From assembly GCA_021161555.1 (NCBI GenBank), contig JAGHAI010000213.1:1-36406 (forward strand): a stretch of DNA of 36,406 nt, written 5' to 3'. Shown piece by piece: positions 1 to 9,769 of this stretch. This DNA is from a bacterium (GTDB taxonomy: Bacteria > UBP14 > UBA6098 > B30-G16). Position 1 is the first letter of the stretch, and the number at the start of each line of letters is the position of its first letter. Made by a program: the position numbers and the translations under genes. The notes below the pieces were generated by a model. The model ran no database searches, was not told the origin of the DNA, and saw nothing but the letters and a program-made list of their open reading frames with translations.

Positions 1-46
1 ATATAAACAGGAAATTTAGTCGTGATTTCTATAAGGAGGGATTTTT

Positions 47-3025
47 ATGTATAAGTATTCGGTGATTTTAATTTCGTTATTGTCAATGGTGCTTTTTGTA
101 TGGGCGCTGAATGTTGAAGATGAGTATGGTGCAAGAGCGCTTGGAATGGGAAGGACATTTGTTGCTGTAGCCGATGACGGATATTCCGCGCTGTGGAATC
201 CCGCTGGTATGGATTTCTTCAGGGAAAGAACGCTTACCGCTATGTTCTCCCGTCTATACTGGGGTGTAGATAACGACGCCATCGGGCAGGGATTTTTGTC
301 GTACATTCACCACTGGGATGGAATCGGTTCTGCAGGGATTACTGTGACTCAGTTGTTCAGCAATATATGGTGGGAAACGAGAGCGGTGTTCTCCTACGGG
401 AAACGCATTGGCGGAAAATTTTCCGTTGGTATGAATATGAAACTCCTGCGAAATGAGGTGGTAAAGTCAAATATAACTTATACCGAGCAGCCTGGCGATG
501 TGGAGCACGGCATAAGCAATCCCGCAGAGGACCCCTTCTTCGCCGCTAACGGATGGAACAAAATAGGTTTTACCGGCGATGTCGGCGCTATGTATAAGCC
601 AAATCGAAAACTGACGATTGGTTTGATGGCTGCCAATTTAACGCAGCCCGATATGTCATTCGCCGGCATCGGTGCCGAAGGAAAGGAACCGCTTTCAATT
701 CGTGTCGGTGCTTCATATTGGATAAAGGATAACATACTTCCTGTATTCGACATTCGATATCTAAACGATGAGGTGAACGGAAAGAATATTATTCGTCCTC
801 ATATTGGCGTGGAATATTGGTTTGCGGGGAAGAATATAGCGGTGAGAAGCGGTTTCAATCCCGAAGAATATGCCTTTGGTTTTACATATCGTTCCCGCAA
901 ATCTCTCGATTTACAGGTTGACTATGCTTTCATTTATCCGCTGTCCGATGTGAGGCAGACCGGAGCGACGAGTCATAAATTGTCTGCTACATTGAGATTT
1001 CTGCCTCCGCCCAAGCCCTTGTTTGACCTTGCGCTGCGCACGACGAATATGTCGGCATATCCCCAGAATGCCATTATAGGCGAGCCGATTAACATAAAAG
1101 CGGTCGTTGAAAATCTCGGCGAAAGGGATGTGGACGAGTATAAGGTGTCGTTATATTACGAGGACCCCGAACAGGGTTGGGTTCTTGCCGCTCCTGTAAA
1201 AACCGTGAAGGAAAAATTAGAACCTGGTGCGAAAAAGGAAATTGAATGGAGCTGGACAGCGGGGCAAAAGGGACATTATCAGTTCTTTGCCGCAGTCGAT
1301 GACGATGGAATTGCAATCCCCAATTTGCACGGTTCAATAAGTGAAATAGACGAAGATAACAACAAGGGATTTGTGGAATTTACCGTATTTCCGCTGCCTG
1401 AAGGCACAGTTTCCCCTGTGGAGAACAGCCTGGAAATTTCGCAGGTTACTTTAATCAGAGAAGAAGAGCCAATTGTTCCCGTTATATTTTTCGACCCTAT
1501 GGAACACAGGGTCGATGATAGATTTCAGCATATGCTATCCGTGATTTCCGAAAGATTGCGAAAAAATCCCGATATTCACATAAATCTCTATGGCTATTAC
1601 AATCCTGAATCCGATGGGGATATATACGAATTTGGAGAAAAGCTTGCCTTGAACAGAGCGAAGGCAGTTCGTTCAGTTCTGTTCCACAGCTTCCCCGATA
1701 TAAGAGACCAGATACACATAGTTGCACCTCCCGCTTATGACCCTGCTCACTACCGTTCGGGCAAGTCAGAAGACCATCTACCCGAAGACAGGGCTCGTGC
1801 AGAAGCTGAAAACCGTCGTGTGGAGATGAGAACTTATGTGGAAGGTTTTCAGGATTGGGAACCGACGATGTTCTTCAATAAAAATTCCGCAGAGATAGAT
1901 GTGAACGCTCTGCAGACATTGAAGAGCGAAGCTCAGAGAATTCGTCAGGTTATGGAGAGGAACCCCGAGGTGATATTCTTGATTGAAGGGTTGGTATCCG
2001 CTGATGAAAAAAATCCTGTCAAGCTTGCTTTTGATAGAGCCTACAACATCAAAAAGGCGCTGGGCGACATTCTGGGTGAGGATTTTGTCAAACAGTTTTC
2101 AAGGCGAATATTCATAAGGGGCAACACAAACAGATATGTTGATAGAGGCAAGGCGCGGATTGGCATTTCGGGCGAAAGCTTGATATTCAGACCGATGGAA
2201 GGGAAGTGGGCAGCGAAGGACTTTGAACTTCAGCAGGACCAGACGAATTTCGTGAAGATAACATCTCATGTGGAAGCAGGCGTTGACAGCTACACCGTGA
2301 AAATTGTCGATGAGAATGGGAATACTTTTAGAGTTCTCGCGCAGGGTTCTGGAAATATCCCGTCAGGTGTGCCGTGGGATTGGCGCGATGAAAACGGAAA
2401 TCTTATCAATCCTCGAGATAAATATTATGTTCAGATGGACATTAAAGACCGCCTCGGGCAGAGGTTTACAACCCGTTCTGAGCCGATAAGTGTGAATGTG
2501 ACCAAGCGCCAGCAGGAAATCGAAACTTTAATCATCGTTCAGTTCGTGTTCGACGAACCGACATCCGAATCGAAATTTCTTGAATCCCGCGTGGAATATA
2601 TTGCGAGAAAATTCATTGAAAAGGCACTCGAACCCAAGAAGAAACTCATCGCCGAGGTTGGTGGACATACCGATGTGATTGGAATGGACTTCCGCAACAG
2701 GGAATTGTCGATTTCCCGCGCTAAAAAGGAATATGAGAATTTGCGTCAATATCTAATATATTTACTCGGTCTCGGAAGTGAGGCAGAACTGGATAAGTGG
2801 CTCACTCAGCATAAGACAACGCTTACTTACAAAGGATTTGCCGATTCAAAACCGTACATCATAACGAAATGGCAGGAAGGCGAACTTGTCCGAAAGAAAA
2901 TAGGTGAGAATACTCTGCCTGAGGGTCGAACCATAAACAGAAGAGTTGTTATAGAGTTCTATATGGAAAAAGAAGGACAGAAAAAGGCAACCAGGGAAGA
3001 GGTACCACCACAATCAAGAAGATAA
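47..3025 (+). CDS. PorV-like barrel / CARDB / multi-OmpA fusion protein, outer membrane
   Basis: The ATG is preceded by a strong Shine-Dalgarno (aaggaggg), and residues 1-21 are a signal peptide. Residues about 25-320 look like the PorV/UPF0164 outer-membrane barrel family, with the opening motif ALGMG...AVADD...LWNPAG and alternating beta strands. Residues about 325-450 look like a CARDB (Ig-like) domain. OmpA-like modules follow at about 477-597 and 604-709, each ending in an NRRVEM- or ARIGI-type strand. Residues about 745-815 resemble a FlgD-type Ig domain (YTVKIVDENGN). The last module, about 831-976, is the most canonical OmpA/MotB domain (GGHTDVIG, LSISRAK, NRRVVIEF). A role in anchoring an outer-membrane barrel to peptidoglycan is inferred from these modules. 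At 992 aa it is about three times the length of a simple PorV protein. The FG-GAP gene follows after 36 nt on the same strand. Confidence 0.8.
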   Translation: MYKYSVILISLLSMVLFVWALNVEDEYGARALGMGRTFVAVADDGYSALWNPAGMDFFRERTLTAMFSRLYWGVDNDAIGQGFLSYIHHWDGIGSAGITVTQLFSNIWWETRAVFSYGKRIGGKFSVGMNMKLLRNEVVKSNITYTEQPGDVEHGISNPAEDPFFAANGWNKIGFTGDVGAMYKPNRKLTIGLMAANLTQPDMSFAGIGAEGKEPLSIRVGASYWIKDNILPVFDIRYLNDEVNGKNIIRPHIGVEYWFAGKNIAVRSGFNPEEYAFGFTYRSRKSLDLQVDYAFIYPLSDVRQTGATSHKLSATLRFLPPPKPLFDLALRTTNMSAYPQNAIIGEPINIKAVVENLGERDVDEYKVSLYYEDPEQGWVLAAPVKTVKEKLEPGAKKEIEWSWTAGQKGHYQFFAAVDDDGIAIPNLHGSISEIDEDNNKGFVEFTVFPLPEGTVSPVENSLEISQVTLIREEEPIVPVIFFDPMEHRVDDRFQHMLSVISERLRKNPDIHINLYGYYNPESDGDIYEFGEKLALNRAKAVRSVLFHSFPDIRDQIHIVAPPAYDPAHYRSGKSEDHLPEDRARAEAENRRVEMRTYVEGFQDWEPTMFFNKNSAEIDVNALQTLKSEAQRIRQVMERNPEVIFLIEGLVSADEKNPVKLAFDRAYNIKKALGDILGEDFVKQFSRRIFIRGNTNRYVDRGKARIGISGESLIFRPMEGKWAAKDFELQQDQTNFVKITSHVEAGVDSYTVKIVDENGNTFRVLAQGSGNIPSGVPWDWRDENGNLINPRDKYYVQMDIKDRLGQRFTTRSEPISVNVTKRQQEIETLIIVQFVFDEPTSESKFLESRVEYIARKFIEKALEPKKKLIAEVGGHTDVIGMDFRNRELSISRAKKEYENLRQYLIYLLGLGSEAELDKWLTQHKTTLTYKGFADSKPYIITKWQEGELVRKKIGENTLPEGRTINRRVVIEFYMEKEGQKKATREEVPPQSRR

Positions 3026-3061
3026 ACAAACACTGCTTTTATATTATTCTGGAGGGGAAAT

Positions 3062-5176
3062 TTGATAGCCAAAAAAGTTTTTTTCCTCGCGATATTTTTT
3101 CTTGCTGTGTCTCTACTATTTGGGCAGTGGCCCGTTAGAAGATGTCAGAGTGATTGGCATTCTGGTGCAGGGCTTTCCGATACCACAGATGAATGGGGTG
3201 AACGATATTTTTCTGGCGGTGGCATAAACGATGCTGTTGTCCCTCTGATGCTTCTTGCTGACCCAGCAAGTTATGACTACACGAATTGGACTTCTCATAC
3301 GATAGATAATTCTACCGAAATAGGCACATTCAACTGGTGTGTGCGACCTGCTCTTATAAATGACGATGATATACCAGATATTGTAGCAAATTTATCCGAC
3401 AATGCCGATGCTGCAACTGCAAGAGTTGTTTGGTATGAAGGACCCGCGACTGGATGGGCTTACACTCGTCACGATATCTATACTTACACTGCGGTCGACA
3501 GAGTTGCCGGAGCATTCCCGGCAGATATTGACAACGACGGAGATATTGACATTGTTGCTGGAGACAACATGAGCCTCAACTGGTTTGAAAACGACGGCAC
3601 AGGCGGAGGATGGACCCGCCACACAATTTATACCACCTCAGCGATGCAGTATTCTGCGTGGTATTACGATGTTGCCGACGCCGACGGAGACGGATGGAAA
3701 GATATCCTGGTCACCGAGGTTGAACCAGGGTTTTTAAGCACCAGCACCTATTGCACTATCTACTGGAACACCGGCACTGGACCGGACTATTTTGATGCAT
3801 CCTCATCCATAGTTCTTTCATCCTTCACTGCAAGTGATGGACAGTTTTGGCGAGCGGTATTTTTTGACCCCGACCCAACAGACGGATTTTTGGATGTCGC
3901 TTATGAAAAAGTCTCTTACACTTGGTTCGGCACTTTCGGCGATGATTCCCTTATAATAGTTCTTCAGGGACCGGCAAGAAGTTTCTCGTATGCATACTCT
4001 CATTATATTGACGCCGCCAGCACCGGTATGGAACAGGATGGCCTTTGGGCAAACGATTTTGATGACGATGGTGACCAAGACCTGGTGGTTGGAGTGTTGG
4101 ATGAGGACTTTGATTCTCCCGGATATTTTTTCCTCATCCAGAGTGACCCCGGCGATGTGTTCTCGTATCACTTTTTAGTAAACGACCCCAACAGCACATA
4201 CGGCGATGGCGCAATTATGTTTGATATGGACAACGACGGTATGGCAGACATCGTCGGCACCTGCGATAGCGTGGGATATTTCCGCCGCACCGGCACCGGA
4301 TATACTGATTTTACCTTATATTCCATAGACAATGTCCCCGGCACCAGCGACACAACCCACTTCGCTTCTCACTGGGTTTATCCTTATAATATGGATAGAG
4401 GAGAATGTTCCGGCGATGCAGATATAGATTTATTGATTACTTTCGACAACCGTGCAGGTGACCAGGAATTGCGTATATATGAGAATGAAATGTTCAGGTT
4501 TGTACCAGCTGGTTCACTTTATTCTGCAATTCTCGGCATTCCACTGCCTTCTGATACCTGTGTTGTGTGTTCTCTATACTGGGAAGGGTGTCAAATTCCC
4601 GAATATACGATTTCCATTGCCGGTCGCGTTGGCGAATCGGTTTCAGACTGTCAGAGTGCTGCGTGGGGAACTGTGTCGAACAATCCATATCACGAAACTG
4701 GATATGACCACGGATGGTATGCAGGCGCCATTCATACCCCTGTGGATACCATCTGGGTTCAATATTATATAAATTTTAATCGCTCCGGTGGAACTGTGGA
4801 TTTGTCCCCGCTCATCGATTCTGTCTGGGTTAAGGTCTTTCCTATCCCCTGTGAATGTGAAGATATTCAGGCTATGTGGACCTGTCCAACGCCGTGTTTC
4901 TCTTTCTCTTCCTGCTCAACACAGGTTATGCAGATGCTTATGTGGACCGATTCGACCACAATCGACACGAGCCAGACCTTCTTCACCGTGGACGATGGTT
5001 TCACAACATATCCTCTCTATGAACCAAGCTCCAACTTAAGTTTCGTATGTCTCACTCCAAACTGCGATTCCGTATTTGTGGAAATATCGAACATTCCCTG
5101 GACAGATGGCGCAACAGTCACAATTTCTCTCGATTCCGCATATACCGACGATGGTTGTCTCACTACCTGGCCCTGA
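3062..5176 (+). CDS. Secreted FG-GAP/VCBS repeat protein
   Basis: The chosen start is TTG at 3062, because it directly follows a strong SD (ggagggg) and opens a clean signal peptide (MIAKKVFFLAIFFLAVSLLFG). The protein has several FG-GAP/VCBS-like repeats with Ca-binding-type acidic loops (DIDNDGDIDIVAG, DADGDGWKDILV, DFDDDGDQDLVVG, DMDNDGMADIVG), which predict a beta-propeller exposed outside the cell. The C-terminal third is cysteine-rich (CECED, CPTPCFSFSSC, CLTPNC), suggesting disulfide bonds. The protein stops at GCLTTWP without the PNPFNS-type sorting tail seen in other exported proteins of this window, so it may be released, carry another signal, or be truncated. It lies 36 nt downstream of the PorV/OmpA fusion and is probably co-transcribed. 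The specific ligand is unknown. Confidence 0.75.
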   Translation: MIAKKVFFLAIFFLAVSLLFGQWPVRRCQSDWHSGAGLSDTTDEWGERYFSGGGINDAVVPLMLLADPASYDYTNWTSHTIDNSTEIGTFNWCVRPALINDDDIPDIVANLSDNADAATARVVWYEGPATGWAYTRHDIYTYTAVDRVAGAFPADIDNDGDIDIVAGDNMSLNWFENDGTGGGWTRHTIYTTSAMQYSAWYYDVADADGDGWKDILVTEVEPGFLSTSTYCTIYWNTGTGPDYFDASSSIVLSSFTASDGQFWRAVFFDPDPTDGFLDVAYEKVSYTWFGTFGDDSLIIVLQGPARSFSYAYSHYIDAASTGMEQDGLWANDFDDDGDQDLVVGVLDEDFDSPGYFFLIQSDPGDVFSYHFLVNDPNSTYGDGAIMFDMDNDGMADIVGTCDSVGYFRRTGTGYTDFTLYSIDNVPGTSDTTHFASHWVYPYNMDRGECSGDADIDLLITFDNRAGDQELRIYENEMFRFVPAGSLYSAILGIPLPSDTCVVCSLYWEGCQIPEYTISIAGRVGESVSDCQSAAWGTVSNNPYHETGYDHGWYAGAIHTPVDTIWVQYYINFNRSGGTVDLSPLIDSVWVKVFPIPCECEDIQAMWTCPTPCFSFSSCSTQVMQMLMWTDSTTIDTSQTFFTVDDGFTTYPLYEPSSNLSFVCLTPNCDSVFVEISNIPWTDGATVTISLDSAYTDDGCLTTWP

Positions 5177-5279
5177 TTTTATCTAACACCGCATCTTTTT
5201 CTTATTGGCTATAATATACCAGAATTTTATCCCAAAATGGTGAGAATTCTGTGAATATCTTTTTTTGATGAAAAAAAAC

Positions 5280-5307
5280 TTGACATTTTTGGCATTAGTA
5301 TTATTCT
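5280..5307 (+). promoter_or_regulatory. Candidate housekeeping-type promoter upstream of the LytR_C / rsfS / argS / rho run
   Basis: TTGACA at 5280-5285 is followed after 16 nt by TATTCT at 5302-5307. Transcription would begin near 5314, inside the longest ORF call (GTG at 5312). This supports the internal ATG at 5378 as the real start of the next gene. Seen by eye only. Confidence 0.4.
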
Positions 5308-5377
5308 CTGCGTGAGGTATAGGACTTACATCTGGAAAACTGCATCAAGCAAACCCGAAACCCGTCCCAGAAAGTTT

Positions 5378-5878
5378 ATGGTGAAACAAAGAAGACCTCG
5401 AAAGAAGCTTGTGAGAGAGCCAATCATTGACAATAGAAAATGGGTTGTTTTTGATTGGGCAGTGGTGATTATATTTTCCATAGTTTTTCTTGTAGGTGTG
5501 ATTAGTGCGCTTGTCCAGCCAGGGCGAAGGGATGAAGTTCAACAAAAATTTCCGATTCCTGGCAGTTCTATTGTGGTTCAGGTTTTCAACGGCTCGGGAA
5601 ATATCAATGCCGCAGTGGAAATAACGGATTCCTTGCGAAAATATGGGATAGATGTGCGCGGTGTGGTCAAAAATGCGAAAAACATCTATCCTTATACCTT
5701 ATTGTTAAATAGAAAGGGCGACGAAAGCAAATGCGATTCTCTGGCAAAAATTCTCGGCTTACCTGACGACAGAATAATAATTCAGCGGAACAACGATATT
5801 TTCGATGTGACACTTGTGCTGGGAAAAGATTTTAAAAATGCTCTTGCAAAATTGATGAAAAACCCGACGGGCAGATGA
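5378..5878 (+). CDS. Membrane-anchored LytR_C domain protein
   Basis: The longest ORF starts with GTG at 5312, but a promoter-like sequence overlaps that start. I prefer ATG 5378 (166 aa), although its SD is weak. After a basic N-terminus (KQRRPRKKL) there is one transmembrane helix (WAVVIIFSIVFLVGVISALV), then a single extracytoplasmic LytR C-terminal-type domain (VVQVFNGSG...AVEITDSLRKYGIDV...LPDDRII...FDVTLVLGKDF). This domain is found at the C-terminus of LCP (LytR-CpsA-Psr) cell-wall glycopolymer ligases, and the catalytic LCP domain is absent here. The next gene is rsfS. LytR-type genes next to rsfS are a familiar neighbourhood in several phyla, which supports the assignment. Its role is unknown, perhaps envelope binding or scaffolding. 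Confidence 0.7.
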   Translation: MVKQRRPRKKLVREPIIDNRKWVVFDWAVVIIFSIVFLVGVISALVQPGRRDEVQQKFPIPGSSIVVQVFNGSGNINAAVEITDSLRKYGIDVRGVVKNAKNIYPYTLLLNRKGDESKCDSLAKILGLPDDRIIIQRNNDIFDVTLVLGKDFKNALAKLMKNPTGR

Positions 5879-5914
5879 AGAAGTGAATTAAAAAAAATTC
5901 TCACAGGAGGTTTG

Positions 5915-6265
5915 ATGACTTCAGAAGAGCTTGCTCACTGTTGTGCGAAGGCACTTCTTGAAAAACAAGCAGAAGATATACGAGTGCTCGACCTGAGGAA
6001 ATTGACTGACATAGCGGATTTTTTCGTCGTTGCGTCTGCAAATAGCCCGATACACCTGAAATCTCTTGCCGAAGTTGTGGAGGAACTGCTTGATAATCAT
6101 AAGGTTAAACCGTATCATATTGAAGGAATGAGTGGGCTTCGTTGGGTTCTGGTGGATGCGTATGAGGTTATTGTTCATCTTTTTCTCCCCGAGGTGAGAG
6201 AATATTATGATATAGAAGGATATTGGGGCGATGCTCCCACAACTTTTATCGATGAAAAGAATTGA
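5915..6265 (+). CDS. rsfS: Ribosomal silencing factor RsfS (RsfA/Iojap family)
   Basis: The ORF track starts at TTG 5912, but ATG 5915 is better spaced (4 nt) behind AGGAGG and gives 116 aa, the usual family length. The single DUF143/Oligomerisation domain spans the whole protein. Recognisable motifs are VLDLRKLTDIADFFVVASA near the N-terminus, PYHIEGMSGLRWVLVDAYEVIVHLFLPEVREYYDIEGYW (a near-perfect family signature, shown here only in outline) and a short acidic tail. In other bacteria RsfS binds ribosomal protein L14 and blocks subunit joining under nutrient limitation. It sits between a LytR_C-domain gene and argS, 3 nt or more from the argS ORF, consistent with an operon. Confidence 0.93.
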   Translation: MTSEELAHCCAKALLEKQAEDIRVLDLRKLTDIADFFVVASANSPIHLKSLAEVVEELLDNHKVKPYHIEGMSGLRWVLVDAYEVIVHLFLPEVREYYDIEGYWGDAPTTFIDEKN

Positions 6266-6313
6266 TTTTTGTCCTCTCCGATGAGAAAACCAATTGAAAT
6301 TAAAAAGTATTCT

Positions 6314-7942
6314 ATGATGAACATTTTTAAGACTAATAGAACAATTGTCGATTGGCTTGCTGGCAGAGCGGCTGAACTATATGATGTGGATGTTGTTCCT
6401 GATGTATTTGAGCCCGAAAGCCTTGATTTTGGCGATTGGACGACGAATTTGCCCTTTCAACTTGCCAGGGTTGCAAGAAAATCGCCAGCAGATATTGCGA
6501 CGGAAATTGTCGATGCTGAACTGCCGAAAAATATCTCGTCAGCTGAAGTTGCCGGTGCGGGATACATAAATTTTCGCATATCGAAAGACGCACTTGCCGG
6601 GATGGTTCTTTCAATTATCAGTGAACCGGACAGATGGGGTTTTTCTTCGCCGGAGAAAAATGTGAAAATTCAGGTTGAGTTTGTGAGCGCAAATCCAACG
6701 GGACCGATGAATATTGTCAGTGCGCGCGCTGCCGCTGTGGGGTCAACAATTGCAAATGCCCTTCGCACCGCAGGATACGATGTGTCAACTGAATTCTATC
6801 TAAACGATGCCGGAAATCAGATAAGACTTCTGGGTGAAAGTTTTCTCGCCCGTATTGAGCAGTTGAGGGGAAAGTCCGCCGAAATTCCCGAGGGTGGATA
6901 TTTCGGCGAATATCTTCTGGATTATGCGAGAGAATATTTATCGAGTGGGGCTTCTGAAAACCCGCAGGAATGGATTTTGAAAAAAATCACATCCGAGCAG
7001 AAAAGCGTGTTGAAGAAATTTAACACGGAATTTGATGTCTGGTTTTCGGAGCGGGAATTTCGGAGCAGTGGTAAGGTAGAAGAGGTTTTGTCGCGGTTGC
7101 GGGATGGTGAACATACATACATAAAGGATGGTGCGGAATGGTTCGCCGCATCAAAAATTGCGGATGATGTCGAAGATTTCGTTCTCGTCAAATCCGATGG
7201 TGAGTGGGCTTATGGTCTCGTTGACATCGCATATCATATAAACAAGTTCGAAGAACGCGGTTTTGACATCGTATATACGATTCTCGGTCCTGACCATCAC
7301 GGACACAGGGCGAGGCTTGAAACGGCAATGAAAGCGCTTGGACATCCCGATAAGTTGAAAGTTCTGATTTTGCAGCAGGTGAACTTGATTGAGAACGGCG
7401 AAAAGATAAAGATGTCGAAACGCGCGGGCAAAATTATCACGATGACCGAACTTATTGACGATGTCGGCGTGGACGCAGCGAGATATTTTTTCCTCGCGCG
7501 CAAAATGGAAGCGCACCTCGATTTCGACCTTGACCTGGCGAGAAACACATCGGATGAAAATCCCGTCTATTACATTCAATATGCGTATGCGAGAATTAGA
7601 AGTATCATCGAGTTCGCACAAAATAAGGGATTTGATGTAGATGAAATTGTGCAGGCTGATTTGTCCCTGCTTCAACATCCAGAGGAGCATTTTCTCATAA
7701 GAAAGATTTACAAATATCCCTATACGATTGAAAAGACGGCACGGAACTTACAGCCGCACATAATCCCGTTCTATCTGTATGACCTGGCAAAACTTTTCCA
7801 CGATTTTTATACAAAACATAGGGTCGTGGATGAGAATGAGAAAGGTCTGTCTGTGGCGCGGCTCGCACTTATCGATGCCGTTGCGATTACCATTAAAAAT
7901 GGGCTGAAAATATGCGGTATATCCGCACCAGATAAAATGTGA
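6314..7942 (+). CDS. argS: Arginyl-tRNA synthetase
   Basis: Class I aminoacyl-tRNA synthetase that charges tRNA-Arg in the cytoplasm. The open frame extends to 6269, but the family-like N-terminus begins at the ATG pair 6314/6317; no clear SD marks either. Residues 1-95 fit the Add-1 domain ([24 protein letters not shown]). The catalytic domain has VSANPTGP followed by MNIVSAR where most family members have the HIGH motif (LHVGHAR), so both histidines are missing. [20 protein letters not shown] and KMSKRAG are present. The C-terminus is a DALR anticodon domain ([12 protein letters not shown]) ending in the typical [14 protein letters not shown]. Full length (about 540 aa) and otherwise intact. 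Confidence 0.95.
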   Translation: MMNIFKTNRTIVDWLAGRAAELYDVDVVPDVFEPESLDFGDWTTNLPFQLARVARKSPADIATEIVDAELPKNISSAEVAGAGYINFRISKDALAGMVLSIISEPDRWGFSSPEKNVKIQVEFVSANPTGPMNIVSARAAAVGSTIANALRTAGYDVSTEFYLNDAGNQIRLLGESFLARIEQLRGKSAEIPEGGYFGEYLLDYAREYLSSGASENPQEWILKKITSEQKSVLKKFNTEFDVWFSEREFRSSGKVEEVLSRLRDGEHTYIKDGAEWFAASKIADDVEDFVLVKSDGEWAYGLVDIAYHINKFEERGFDIVYTILGPDHHGHRARLETAMKALGHPDKLKVLILQQVNLIENGEKIKMSKRAGKIITMTELIDDVGVDAARYFFLARKMEAHLDFDLDLARNTSDENPVYYIQYAYARIRSIIEFAQNKGFDVDEIVQADLSLLQHPEEHFLIRKIYKYPYTIEKTARNLQPHIIPFYLYDLAKLFHDFYTKHRVVDENEKGLSVARLALIDAVAITIKNGLKICGISAPDKM

Positions 7943-7970
7943 AAAAAATCTACAAGATGAGGTGATTGAA

Positions 7971-9725
7971 ATGCCAAGAAAGAAAAAAACAGAAGCAGAA
8001 AGCGAAGTTCTCGAACTAACTGCGGAAGTCGAGGAAAAACCCAAAAAACGGCGCGGCAGACCTCCCAAGAAAAAAACGGAGGAAAAAGCCAAGGAGAAAA
8101 AAGAAGCAAAGTCCGCGGAGGCAGAAGAAAAAAAGGAGGAGAAGAAACCAAAGCGTCGGGGAAGACCACGAAAAACTGAAAAAAAGGAAGAAAAAGAAGA
8201 AAAAGAAGAAGTAAAAAAAGAAGAGAAGAAAAAGGAAGAAAAGAAGAAAACTGCTGAGTCCAGAGAGGCTGAACCTCCTGAGGAAACCGCCCAAAAGGAA
8301 AAAAAGATTTCTGAGGAAAAAGCGCCGTCGGATACTTCCGCTTCCAAGCCCGAAGGCACCACTGTCATTTCTGAATATGGTCTTACCCAGTATGAGCGCC
8401 ATATGCGTCAGCCGTCGCAGTTTGTGGAAAAGCGGAAGAGACTGTATTTACAGGAATTCAAGAGCAAACCTATTGAAGAACTTCTTCAGATGGCGGATAG
8501 ATATCGCATCGAAAATCCACATTCCCTTCGACGGCAGGATATAATATTTAAACTTCTCGCCGCAGAAATTACTATGCACAACGCAGAAGTTTACGGCGAA
8601 GGTGTTCTTGAGGTTCTGCCCGATGGATACGGTTTTCTTCGTCATCCCGATTACAACTATCTGCCGGGTCCTGACGATATTTACATATCGCCATCGCAGA
8701 TAAAAAGGTTTGATTTACATACAGGAGATGTGGTCGGCGGGATAATTCGTCCACCGAAGGAAGGCGAGAGATTTTTTGCCCTTCTTCGTGTCGACGAAGT
8801 AAATGGCGCAGACCCCGATGCCGCAAAACACAAAATCCTCTTCGACAATCTGACACCGCTCTATCCAATGGAAAAATTTATGCTGGAACACGACCCCGAG
8901 GGGATTACGACGCGAATTATGGATTTGTTCACCCCCATCGGCAAGGGACAGCGTGGATTGATAACATCCCCGCCGAAAGCGGGGAAGACAATCATTCTCC
9001 AGAACATAGCGAAATCGATGATACACAACCATCCCGAAGTTCTTTTGATAATATTGCTCATAGATGAACGCCCCGAAGAAGTCACCGATATGAAGCGTTT
9101 CGTCGAAGCGGAGTGCGAAAAGGTCGAAAAAGCACCAGAAATCGAAATTATTTCTTCCACCTTCGATGAAGTTGCCGAGAGACACGCTCAGGTTGCGGAA
9201 GTCGTAATCGAGCGCGCCAAAAGGCAGGTTGAGCACAAGCGCGATGTGGTCATTCTGCTCGATTCCATCACCAGGCTTGCGCGAGCATATAACAACATAG
9301 CGCCGCACAGCGGAAGAATTCTCACCGGCGGCGTCGATTCGTCTGCGCTGTCCAAGCCGAAGAGATTTTTCGGCGCGGCGCGAAATATCGAGGAAGGTGG
9401 CTCGCTGACAATTATTGCAACTGCACTTATCGAAACTGGCTCAAAAATGGACGAGGTCATATTCGAAGAATTCAAAGGAACGGGAAATATGGAAATTGTC
9501 CTCGATAGAAGGCTTTCCGACAGAAGAATTTTCCCCGCAATGGACATAAACCGCTCCGGAACGAGAAAGGAAGAACTTCTGCTCGATAAAAGTGTTCTGA
9601 TGAGAATATGGCTGTTGAGGAAAATTCTTTCGGAGCTTAATGCAGTCGATGCGATGGAATTTCTGCTGAAAAAAATTATTTCCACGAAGACAAATGAGGA
9701 TTTTCTGATGACGATGTCAGAATAG
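7971..9725 (+). CDS. rho: Transcription termination factor Rho with long charged N-terminal extension
   Basis: Start ATG 7971 lies 6 nt after gaggtg; GTG 7962 would overlap the SD. Residues 1 to about 125 are low-complexity Lys/Glu with two AT-hook-like cores (RRGRPPKKK near 25-34, RRGRPRK near 60-68). A Rho N-domain follows from about 165 ([15 protein letters not shown]), then the cold-shock-like RNA-binding fold ([17 protein letters not shown], about 210-275). The ATPase core has Walker A SPPKAGKT near 333, Walker [17 protein letters not shown], and the Q/R-loop region ([47 protein letters not shown] in family order). Rho is a hexameric RNA helicase that ends untranslated transcripts. N-terminal insertions are known in several phyla and can change RNA affinity. 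The gene converges on the minus-strand response regulator. Confidence 0.96.
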   Translation: MPRKKKTEAESEVLELTAEVEEKPKKRRGRPPKKKTEEKAKEKKEAKSAEAEEKKEEKKPKRRGRPRKTEKKEEKEEKEEVKKEEKKKEEKKKTAESREAEPPEETAQKEKKISEEKAPSDTSASKPEGTTVISEYGLTQYERHMRQPSQFVEKRKRLYLQEFKSKPIEELLQMADRYRIENPHSLRRQDIIFKLLAAEITMHNAEVYGEGVLEVLPDGYGFLRHPDYNYLPGPDDIYISPSQIKRFDLHTGDVVGGIIRPPKEGERFFALLRVDEVNGADPDAAKHKILFDNLTPLYPMEKFMLEHDPEGITTRIMDLFTPIGKGQRGLITSPPKAGKTIILQNIAKSMIHNHPEVLLIILLIDERPEEVTDMKRFVEAECEKVEKAPEIEIISSTFDEVAERHAQVAEVVIERAKRQVEHKRDVVILLDSITRLARAYNNIAPHSGRILTGGVDSSALSKPKRFFGAARNIEEGGSLTIIATALIETGSKMDEVIFEEFKGTGNMEIVLDRRLSDRRIFPAMDINRSGTRKEELLLDKSVLMRIWLLRKILSELNAVDAMEFLLKKIISTKTNEDFLMTMSE

Positions 9726-9769
9726 GAAGAAGACATCGGGTATTGCGCAGGAATGCCGAAAATCTGGAT

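Noticed and set aside
5312-5377. GTG-initiated N-terminal extension of the LytR_C-domain protein
   Set aside because: It would begin before the predicted transcript start and lacks an SD.
7748-8402. Long minus-strand ORFs (206, 120 and 128 aa) rich in Ser or Phe
   Set aside because: They are antisense to the Lys/Glu-rich N-terminus of Rho; poly-A/G coding DNA produces stop-free F/S-rich shadows.
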